A stretch of DNA of 7,217 nt from Actinomycetes bacterium (GTDB lineage Bacteria > Actinomycetota > Acidimicrobiia > Acidimicrobiales > Ilumatobacteraceae), in assembly GCA_023417265.1 (NCBI GenBank), contig JAEZFY010000061.1, forward strand, positions 1 through 7,217, written 5' to 3'. Below, piece by piece: positions 1 through 4,679 of this stretch. How positions within the stretch are numbered: position 1 is the first letter of the stretch; the number at the start of each line of letters is the position of its first letter. The notes under the pieces are model-generated. The model worked only from the letters and a program-made list of their open reading frames with translations, was not told the DNA's origin and searched no databases. A program made the position numbers and the translations under genes.

Positions 1-938
1 CGGCCGCCGGTCGGGGGGGGGGGGGGGGGGGGGGGGCCCCCGCCACCGTCACCGGCGGCGGCTTCGCCGAGCGCCACGACATCGTCCGCTGGGACGACGT
101 CGGCGAGCTTGCCCGCGTGATCGAGCAGGAGGCCCCGGGCGGCCACGTCGTGCGCGCCTACCCGACCCTGCTCGACAAAGGCGATCGAGTGGCATTGCGG
201 GTGGTCGACAACCCGGCGCTGCAGCAGCGGGCGATGCGCGGTGGCGTACGCCGCCTGTTGCTGATGGCCGCGGCACCGACCCCCGCCAAGGTCGCCAGGT
301 CGCTCGACGGGCCCGCCCAGTTGGCGGTGGCCGCGGCCGGGTTCGACGTCGGAGCCCTCGTGGCCGAGTGCATCGAGGCCGCCGTCGATGCGATCCTCGC
401 CCGCTCCGAGCTGCCGTGGGACGCCTCGGCCTTCGGTCGCATCGAGCGCAACGTGTCGGCCGACTCGGCGCAACTCGCCGCCGACGCGCTCGCCGAGGCC
501 GCCGACGTGCTGGCCGTCGCCGGGCGCGTCCACCGGCGCCTGCTGGCACTCACGGCCGAAGCTGGGCGACCGACGGCAGCGGACGCGGCAGCGCATCTCG
601 AGCGCCTGATCGCGCCCGGGTTCGTCCGTCGCGCGGGCACCGACCGCTTGCCGGACGTGCACCGCTACGTGCGCGGGATCGAGTACCGCCTCGATCACCT
701 CGCCGGCGACATCGCTCGCGACCAGCGCCGGATGGCCGACGTGCGCCCGCTCGAGCGCAGCTACGCGGAGGCGGTCGCCAAACTCGACCGCGTCAGCGAC
801 GCCGTGCGCGACGTCGCCTGGTTGCTCGAGGAGTACCGCGTCAGCGTGTTCGCCCCGGCGGTCGGCGTCCACGGCTCCGTCAGCCCGAAACGCATCCGCG
901 ACGCCTACCGGGCCGCCACCGGCTCGCCGCTTCCCTGA
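1..938 (+). CDS. hrpA: ATP-dependent helicase HrpA, C-terminal part (5' end outside window)
   Basis: This is the C-terminal end of an HrpA-type DEAH-box RNA helicase, a cytoplasmic protein of about 1300 residues in E. coli that remodels RNA and ribosome complexes. Only the last ~311 residues are here; the helicase core lies upstream. The frame (codons from base 3) is open to the left edge, so the GTG at 117 is an internal Val, not a start. The family signature is the DUF3418 C-terminal region: AYPTLLDKGDRVALRV (fragment residues about 52-67), a LIAPGFV motif near 202, and WLLEEYRVSVFAPAVG followed by SPKRI (about 273-298), all close to known HrpA C termini. The run GGGGGGG in the fragment comes from a 24-G tract at 13-36 and may be artefactual; downstream of it the protein reads normally. 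It converges on the LOG-like gene 56 bp away. The family call is firm; the role in this organism is inferred. Confidence 0.88.
   Translation, partial: AAGRGGGGGGGAPATVTGGGFAERHDIVRWDDVGELARVIEQEAPGGHVVRAYPTLLDKGDRVALRVVDNPALQQRAMRGGVRRLLLMAAAPTPAKVARSLDGPAQLAVAAAGFDVGALVAECIEAAVDAILARSELPWDASAFGRIERNVSADSAQLAADALAEAADVLAVAGRVHRRLLALTAEAGRPTAADAAAHLERLIAPGFVRRAGTDRLPDVHRYVRGIEYRLDHLAGDIARDQRRMADVRPLERSYAEAVAKLDRVSDAVRDVAWLLEEYRVSVFAPAVGVHGSVSPKRIRDAYRAATGSPLP
13..36. repeat. 24-base G homopolymer inside the hrpA frame
   Basis: There are 24 consecutive G bases followed directly by five C. The tract encodes seven Gly codons in the helicase frame, in a spot that is probably a variable linker before the ERHDIVRW segment. 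Only 12 bases precede it in the window, so it cannot be judged whether the frame is correct on its left side. It is either a slippage-prone tract or a sequencing/assembly artefact at a contig edge. Confidence 0.9.
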
Positions 939-994
939 CCCGCTCGCCGTACCCGCAAGAAACTCCAGGCACTCGTCGGGCGCGGCGTCGAGCG
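939..994. other. Convergent intergenic gap, hrpA/LOG-like
   Basis: This 56-bp space is the longest non-coding stretch in the window and lies between two converging genes. It contains a distant 6-bp inverted repeat (CGCTCG at 941-946, CGAGCG at 989-994, 42-nt loop) but no compact GC hairpin followed by a T tract. No intrinsic terminator can be supported here. Confidence 0.6.
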
Positions 995-2119
995 CTACGG
1001 CCGGGTGTGCGCCTCGATCGCCGCGATCGCTTCGGCCGGGTCGTCGGTGAGCACGATCAAGTCGCGGTACGCGTGGCGCCCGGCCAGTGCCTCCAGTACC
1101 GCCCACACCGGCAGCTCGCGGGTCCAGTACTCGGTGCCGAGCAGCACCATCGGTGACGCCGGGCCGTAGCTCGCGTAGTGGTTCTGGGCGGCGTCCTGGA
1201 AGATCTCCTGCACCGTGCCCGCGCTCCCCGGCGTGAAGATCACACCGTGGGTGGCGAGCGCCAGCAAGCCCTCCTCGCGCACGCTGTTGGCGAAGTACTT
1301 GGCGACGCGTCCAGCGAACGCGGCCGGCGGCTCGTGCCCATACACCCACGTGGGAATGCCGATCGAGGGGTTCGCCGAACCTGCCGGCCAACGTTCGCGC
1401 ACCCGCCACGCGCGGTGCAGCCAGTCGGCGTCGGCGTACTCACGCCCCGGCGGGCTGCCCGCCGGGCGAGGTGTCAACACGGTCAGTGCGTCGGCGCGCT
1501 CGGCCTCGCTGTAGCCGGCCATCCACGCGCCGAAATGGGTGGCCTCCATCGCCCCGGGCCCGCCGCCAGACAGCAGCAGGAAACCGCGTCGGGTGAGCTC
1601 GCCGGCGATGCCGGCGACAACCGAGTACTGCGCCGAGGCGCGCACGAGCCCGTGACCGCCCATCACCGCGACGGGTCGCGTGCCCACCAGCGCGGCCTCG
1701 AGCGAGTCGGCGATCGAGTGGTCGTGGAGCCGCTGGGCGAGGCTCTCGGCGATCGAATCGGGATGTGCCCCGCCGTGCGCTTGGCACCACTGGTAGACGA
1801 TCCCGTCGAACGTCGCCGGCCAGCCAGCCCGCGCATCGCTGGGGTCGAAGCCGGCGAACAGCTCTGCGGGCGTGTACAGCTGGGAGCGGTGGGCGGTGTA
1901 CGGCCGGATCGGATCGTCGCGCAGCACGGTCGCTCCCGTGGCGGTGAGGTGACCGGCTTGGGCGTCGGTCAGTAGGCACGACAGGAACAGACAGTCGTCG
2001 AATGGCTCGCGCTCGAACTCCGCCCGATCGCGCAGGTCGAGCGCGCGCAGGGCAGCCGGTGGGCGCTGCGGGGTGGCGAGCCACGCGTGGCATGCCTCGC
2101 GGTCGGACAGCTCCAGCAT
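995..2119 (-). CDS. LOG/PpnN-like Rossmann-fold protein (predicted nucleotide 5'-monophosphate nucleosidase)
   Basis: A 374-residue cytoplasmic protein. Residues about 148-310 carry the LOG (lysine-decarboxylase-like) Rossmann fold: GGHG (154-157), SGGGPGAMEA (184-193) and PGSAGTVQE (297-305). In LOG and PpnN proteins the corresponding glycine-rich loop and PGGxGTxxE motif bind the nucleotide phosphate and the catalysis splits the N-glycosidic bond of NMPs, giving ribose 5-phosphate and free base. Here the second Gly of PGG is Ser298. The protein is longer than plant-type LOG (about 200 residues) and has an N-terminal extension of about 145 residues plus an insert with GIPTWVYGHEPP (254-265), so it is closer in architecture to PpnN (454 residues in E. 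coli). The ATG at 2119 is chosen because a -10-like TACGGT lies 8 nt upstream and the divergent gene begins at 2140. Fold is confident; the exact substrate is inferred. Confidence 0.75.
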   Translation of the reverse strand: MLELSDREACHAWLATPQRPPAALRALDLRDRAEFEREPFDDCLFLSCLLTDAQAGHLTATGATVLRDDPIRPYTAHRSQLYTPAELFAGFDPSDARAGWPATFDGIVYQWCQAHGGAHPDSIAESLAQRLHDHSIADSLEAALVGTRPVAVMGGHGLVRASAQYSVVAGIAGELTRRGFLLLSGGGPGAMEATHFGAWMAGYSEAERADALTVLTPRPAGSPPGREYADADWLHRAWRVRERWPAGSANPSIGIPTWVYGHEPPAAFAGRVAKYFANSVREEGLLALATHGVIFTPGSAGTVQEIFQDAAQNHYASYGPASPMVLLGTEYWTRELPVWAVLEALAGRHAYRDLIVLTDDPAEAIAAIEAHTRP

Positions 2120-2126
2120 CGAGGCG

Positions 2127-2132
2127 TACCGT
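2127..2132 (+). promoter_or_regulatory. -10 hexamer TACCGT for the VOC gene
   Basis: TACCGT fits TANNNT. Counting the last T as -7 puts the transcription start at 2139, one base before the ATG at 2140, so the mRNA would be leaderless. A -35-like CGGACA (2104-2109, 4 of 6 to TTGACA) sits exactly 17 bp upstream, inside the opposite gene's coding sequence. There is no Shine-Dalgarno at useful spacing. Confidence 0.6.
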
Positions 2133-2133
2133 A
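2128..2133 (-). promoter_or_regulatory. -10 hexamer TACGGT for the LOG-like gene
   Basis: Read on the minus strand this is TACGGT, matching the actinobacterial -10 pattern TANNNT. If its last T is position -7, transcription starts near 2121, two bases before the ATG at 2119, so the mRNA would be nearly leaderless. It overlaps five of six bases with the opposing -10 of the VOC gene. No clear -35 was seen at 17-18 bp. Confidence 0.55.
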
Positions 2134-2139
2134 GAGCGC

Positions 2140-2544
2140 ATGGAGCGCCCGTTCCTGTCCGTGACGTCGCTGACGATCGGCACCGACCGGCCGCACGACC
2201 TGGCCGAGTTCTACGCGGGGCTGCTCGGTTGGCGGATCACCGCCGACGAGCCGCCCGTACCGGGTGACCCCGAGCGCGGCGGGTGGACGCAGATCGCCGC
2301 CCCCGACGGCGAAACCGGACCGACGTTGAACTTCGAGTACGAGCGCCACTTCACCCCGCCGATCTGGCCGTCCGTAGCGGGCCGTCAGTTCGCCTCGCAA
2401 CACCTCGACATCTGGGTCCACGATCTCGCCGCCGCCGAGGCCTGGGCGCTCGCCCGCGGAGCGCGGCTCGCCGACACCCAGCCGCAGGCCACCGTGCGCG
2501 TGATGCGCGACCCCAGCGGCCACCCGTTCTGCCTGTTCACGTGA
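2140..2544 (+). CDS. Glyoxalase/VOC-fold family protein
   Basis: A 134-residue soluble protein with the two paired beta-alpha-beta-beta-beta modules of the vicinal-oxygen-chelate fold: module 1 at about 6-66 (with DLAEFYAGLLGW near 20-31, typical of the first helix) and module 2 at about 86-133 (QHLDIWVHDLAAAEAWA, then DPSGHPFCLF at 124-133). The ending DPSGHPFCLF is characteristic of the glyoxalase_6-type subgroup. Possible metal-site residues are Glu66 and His88, but the usual C-terminal metal Glu is not evident, so metal binding is unsure and the substrate unknown. The reading frame is open further upstream (a possible ATG at 2002), but that part is antisense to the LOG-like gene and Arg-rich; the ATG at 2140 matches where VOC proteins begin and follows the -10 by 7 nt. 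Its stop overlaps the convergent GGCT gene by 8 bp. Confidence 0.85.
   Translation: MERPFLSVTSLTIGTDRPHDLAEFYAGLLGWRITADEPPVPGDPERGGWTQIAAPDGETGPTLNFEYERHFTPPIWPSVAGRQFASQHLDIWVHDLAAAEAWALARGARLADTQPQATVRVMRDPSGHPFCLFT
2537..2544. other. Palindromic tail-to-tail stop codons, TCACGTGA
   Basis: The VOC gene stops with TGA at 2542-2544 and the GGCT gene stops on the other strand with TGA (TCA at 2537-2539). The genes overlap by 8 bp and the overlap is the perfect palindrome TCACGTGA. Because both stops are TGA, only the central CG adds to the symmetry, so function is not implied. No terminator hairpin is seen around it. Confidence 0.85.
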
Positions 2545-2917
2545 CCTCGGCGAGGTGCGCGGCCCAGTCGCCGGACGGGATACGTGGCGTGTCGCCGGGC
2601 GCGCCGGAGTTGTACGCCCAAGCGGTGCGCCCGCCGTGCGTGGTGACCTCGATGCGCGTGTAGGCGCCCTCGTGAATCCCTTCGAACTCGTCGAGCACCG
2701 CCAACGCTTCGTCGCTGGTCGCCGCGGCGAGCGTGAACACGCGACCGACGATCCGGCGGGCGCCGGGCGCGAACACCGCCGCCGGCCAACCGAGGCCGGT
2801 GTCGAACAAGTCGCCCGGCGCCGAGTCGGGCGTGCCGGCGTCGGCCACCCACGGCGCGAGCACGTGCCAGTTGGATTGGCCGGGGAGCAGCGACCCGTAG
2901 ACGAACAGCAGACGCAC
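2537..2917 (-). CDS. Gamma-glutamylcyclotransferase-like (AIG2/GGCT-fold) protein
   Basis: A 126-residue protein of the GGCT/AIG2-like fold. The substrate-loop motif YGSL is at 7-10 right after an N-terminal beta strand (RLLFVYGSLLPG), and LDEFEGIHEGAYTR (75-88) carries the conserved acidic motif; Glu79 is the best candidate for the catalytic Glu that abstracts a proton in gamma-glutamylamine cyclotransfer to 5-oxoproline. The exact substrate (gamma-glutamyl amino acid, gamma-glutamylamine or other) cannot be told. The GTG at 2917 is the only sensible start: the in-frame extension upstream overlaps ung in another frame and lacks a nearby start. It lies 11 bp after the ung stop, so the two genes are probably cotranscribed, the second being read by reinitiation or a weak internal promoter. 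No convincing ribosome-binding site is visible. Fold is confident, activity is inferred. Confidence 0.82.
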   Translation of the reverse strand: MRLLFVYGSLLPGQSNWHVLAPWVADAGTPDSAPGDLFDTGLGWPAAVFAPGARRIVGRVFTLAAATSDEALAVLDEFEGIHEGAYTRIEVTTHGGRTAWAYNSGAPGDTPRIPSGDWAAHLAEVT

Positions 2918-2928
2918 GGGCTCGTTTT

Positions 2929-3612
2929 CTAGCGGGCGGGCGACGCCGACGCGGCGAGGTTCCAGTCGATCGGTACCTGCCCATGGGCGACGAGCGCGGC
3001 GTTGACGCGGCTGAACGGCTTGCTGCCGAAGAACCCGTTGTGCGCGGACAGCGGGGAGGGGTGCGGCGATTCGATCACGGTGTGGCGTGTGCTGTCGATC
3101 AGCGCTTTCTTCTTGCGGGCGTAGCCGCCCCACAGGACGAACACGACGTGTTCGGGCTTGGCGGCGACGGCTCGGATCACCTGGTCGGTGAACGTCTCCC
3201 AGCCCTTGCCCTGGTGCGATCCGGCCTGCCCGGCGCGCACGGTGAGCGTCGCGTTCAGGAGCAGCACCCCTTGCCGGGCCCACGCTTCGAGGTTGCCGTG
3301 CGCCGGGCGCGGCAGCCCGAGATCGGCGGCGAGTTCCTTGTGGATGTTCTGCAGCGAGGGCGGCACGGCCACGCCGTGGCGCACCGAAAAGCACAGGCCG
3401 TGGGCCTGGCCGGGGCCGTGGTAGGGGTCCTGGCCGAGGATCAGTACCCGCGTGTCGGCGTAGGCGGTGAGGTGCAGGGCGGCGAACACGTCGGCGGCGG
3501 GCGGGTACACCGTGGCCCGCTCGCGTTCGGCGGCGACGAAGCCTTGGAGGTCGCGCCAATAGGGCTGCTCGAACTCGCCGCGCAGCACCGGGTTCCAGTC
3601 GGTGGTCGGCAC
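2929..3612 (-). CDS. ung: Uracil-DNA glycosylase, family 1 (UNG)
   Basis: Removes uracil from DNA as the first step of base-excision repair, in the cytoplasm. The 227-residue length is that of bacterial Ung, and all active-site motifs are present: the water-activating loop GQDPYHG (60-66, catalytic Asp62), uracil-stacking Phe75 in LCFSV, the proline-rich loop PPSLQN (84-89), uracil-reading LLLN (117-120, Asn120), and the Leu intercalation loop HPSPLSA (184-190, His184). The GTG at 3612 is supported by the N terminus MPTTDWNPVL, which is normal for the family, and by a TAGAGT hexamer 6 nt upstream. It is divergent from the D-cysteine desulfhydrase-like gene and is followed after 11 bp by the GGCT-like gene. 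Nothing is missing and the assignment is firm. Confidence 0.97.
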   Translation of the reverse strand: MPTTDWNPVLRGEFEQPYWRDLQGFVAAERERATVYPPAADVFAALHLTAYADTRVLILGQDPYHGPGQAHGLCFSVRHGVAVPPSLQNIHKELAADLGLPRPAHGNLEAWARQGVLLLNATLTVRAGQAGSHQGKGWETFTDQVIRAVAAKPEHVVFVLWGGYARKKKALIDSTRHTVIESPHPSPLSAHNGFFGSKPFSRVNAALVAHGQVPIDWNLAASASPAR

Positions 3613-3618
3613 GCCGCG

Positions 3619-3624
3619 ACTCTA
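3619..3624 (-). promoter_or_regulatory. -10 hexamer TAGAGT for ung
   Basis: On the minus strand TAGAGT fits TANNNT. With its last T as -7, transcription starts exactly at the G of the GTG at 3612, giving a leaderless mRNA. The AGAG inside it could be read as a weak Shine-Dalgarno, an alternative that cannot be excluded. Its first two bases are shared with the opposing promoter. Confidence 0.6.
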
Positions 3625-3628
3625 CGAT
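3623..3628 (+). promoter_or_regulatory. -10 hexamer TACGAT for the D-cysteine desulfhydrase-like gene
   Basis: TACGAT fits TANNNT. Counting its last T as -7 puts the transcription start exactly on the A of the ATG at 3635, so the transcript would be leaderless. There is no Shine-Dalgarno. Bases 3623-3624 are shared with the ung -10 on the other strand. No clear -35 hexamer is seen 17 bp upstream. Confidence 0.65.
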
Positions 3629-3634
3629 GCGCAC

Positions 3635-4639
3635 ATGTTCGGCCATCTCCCCTGGTCGCGGCTGGCGACGCTGCCGACACCGCTCGAGCGCGGCCCGCGC
3701 CTGCCGGGTGGCGCACGGCTCTGGCTCAAGCGCGACGACCTGACCGGCTTGGGAATGGGCGGCAACAAGGCCCGCAAGCTCGAGTTTCTCGTCGGCGCGG
3801 CGGTCGCCGAGGGCGCCCGATCGCTGGTGACGGTCGGGGCGGCGCAGTCGAACCACTGCCGGATGACGGCGGCGGCCGGCGCCCTGCTCGGGCTCGAGGT
3901 GCATCTCGTGTTGTCGGGCGACCGGCCCGACGTGCCCTGCGGGAACCAGCTCCTGTCGACGCTGTTCGGTGCCCAGCTGCACTACACCGGGGCGCACGAG
4001 AGCCACTGGGGTGAGCTCGAGATCGCCCGCGAGGCGCTCGCCGGCGAGCTCACCGCGGCCGGGGCGGCGCCCTACTCGATCCCGATCGGCGGCTCCACGG
4101 CGGTGGGCGCGCTCGGCTACGCCTCGGCGTTCTTCGAGCTGATGGAGCAGTGCCGGGCGCGCGACGTGCACCCGGCCGCGATCGTGGTGACGTCGTCGAG
4201 CGGTGGCACGCACGCCGGCCTGGTGGCGGGCAAGGCGCTGTGGCGCGAACGCCACGGTGCGGCCGGTGGGCCGCTCCCGGAGGTGCTCGCGATCGGTGTT
4301 GCCAAAGGCGTCAACCTCGGCTCGCCCGACGTCGCCGCGCTGGCGCGCGAGACGATCCGTCTGGTGGGCCAGCCGGGAACGATCGAACCCGGCGACGTGC
4401 AGCTCGACACGCGCTGGCTCGGCGACGACTACGCCGTGCCGAGCGCGTCGGGCGACGCGGCCGTGCGCTGGGCGGCCCGCCATGGCGGCTGGGTGCTCGA
4501 CCGCACGTACACCGGCAAAGGCTTCGCCGGGCTGGTGGGCAACGCCGAAGCGCACCGCTGGCCCGCCAGCAGCGACGTGATCTTCGTCCACACGGGCGGC
4601 ACGCCGGCCGTGTTCGCGCCGGGCGGGGCGCCGTTGTGA
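3635..4639 (+). CDS. PLP-dependent D-cysteine desulfhydrase-like enzyme (ACC deaminase family)
   Basis: A 334-residue fold-type II PLP enzyme. The Schiff-base lysine is Lys45 in GMGGNKARKLEF, followed by QSNHCR (71-76; Ser72 is the catalytic-Ser position) and the phosphate-binding glycine-rich loop SSSGGTHAG (187-195). The family contains D-cysteine desulfhydrase (D-Cys to pyruvate, sulfide and ammonia) and ACC deaminase (1-aminocyclopropane-1-carboxylate to 2-oxobutyrate and ammonia). Two positions separate them: ACC deaminase has Tyr-Glu and His-Leu-Gly-Gly. Here they are Tyr292-Thr293 and His319-Thr320-Gly-Gly, the desulfhydrase-like state, so ACC deaminase activity is unlikely; other D-amino acids (D-Ser, 3-chloro-D-Ala) remain possible. 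The ATG at 3635 is preferred over the in-frame GTG at 3602, which would precede the predicted promoter. The 2OG oxygenase follows after 40 bp on the same strand. Confidence 0.82.
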   Translation: MFGHLPWSRLATLPTPLERGPRLPGGARLWLKRDDLTGLGMGGNKARKLEFLVGAAVAEGARSLVTVGAAQSNHCRMTAAAGALLGLEVHLVLSGDRPDVPCGNQLLSTLFGAQLHYTGAHESHWGELEIAREALAGELTAAGAAPYSIPIGGSTAVGALGYASAFFELMEQCRARDVHPAAIVVTSSSGGTHAGLVAGKALWRERHGAAGGPLPEVLAIGVAKGVNLGSPDVAALARETIRLVGQPGTIEPGDVQLDTRWLGDDYAVPSASGDAAVRWAARHGGWVLDRTYTGKGFAGLVGNAEAHRWPASSDVIFVHTGGTPAVFAPGGAPL

Positions 4640-4667
4640 CGCTCTGGTGACGGCCCGCCGCCCGCTT

Positions 4668-4673
4668 TAGGCT
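4668..4673 (+). promoter_or_regulatory. -10 hexamer TAGGCT for the 2OG oxygenase gene
   Basis: TAGGCT fits TANNNT. With its last T as -7 the transcription start falls exactly on the G of the GTG at 4680. A poor -35-like TGGTGA (4645-4650, 3 of 6) sits 17 bp upstream. It suggests the oxygenase has its own leaderless promoter within the 40-bp gap, although read-through from the upstream gene is also possible. Confidence 0.6.
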
Positions 4674-4679
4674 GGGCCC

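Larger units (their letters stand above)
2104..2161. repeat. 7-bp inverted repeat CGGACAG flanking the shared divergent promoter
   Basis: CGGACAG at 2104-2110 is mirrored by CTGTCCG at 2155-2161. The arms lie in the coding starts of the two divergent genes and are centred at 2132.5, close to the centre (2130) of the TACCGTA -10 palindrome. The left arm doubles as a plausible -35 for the rightward gene; the right arm is too far (22 bp) for a standard leftward -35. It could be an operator or chance. Confidence 0.35.

Noticed and set aside
117..119. GTG at 117 as the start of the first gene
   Set aside because: The frame is open to the window edge and the residues just before it (ERHDIVRWDDVGELAR) align with HrpA, so it is an internal Val of a truncated gene.
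941..994. CGCTCG/CGAGCG inverted repeat as a terminator for hrpA and the LOG-like gene
   Set aside because: A 6-bp stem with a 42-nt loop and no T tract is not a credible intrinsic terminator.
1178..1975. Plus-strand open frame of 265 codons antisense to the LOG-like gene
   Set aside because: It is a GC-driven shadow with Arg/Gly/Val-rich composition and no domain. The minus-strand frame carries the conserved motifs.
2002..2139. An N-terminal extension of the VOC protein from the ATG at 2002
   Set aside because: These 46 codons are antisense to the LOG-like gene, have no VOC similarity, and would place the start upstream of the predicted promoter.
2926..2931. TAGAAA as a -10 box for the GGCT gene
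   Set aside because: Position is suitable but the last base is A, not T, and TAG is the ung stop codon. The gene is more simply the second cistron of an operon.
3602..3634. GTG at 3602 as start of the desulfhydrase-like gene
   Set aside because: It overlaps the ung start, lies upstream of the TACGAT -10, and adds 11 residues not typical of the family. ATG at 3635 fits better.
2537..4591. A 684-codon open frame on the minus strand ending in the GGCT gene
   Set aside because: Only the last 126 codons match a family. The rest is antisense or out-of-frame to ung and the desulfhydrase-like gene, Arg/Pro/Ala-rich, and open only because GC-rich DNA has few stops.
3635..4639. ACC deaminase
   Set aside because: The residues that specify ACC deaminase (Glu after Tyr, Leu in HLGG) are Thr293 and Thr320 here, the D-cysteine desulfhydrase-like state.
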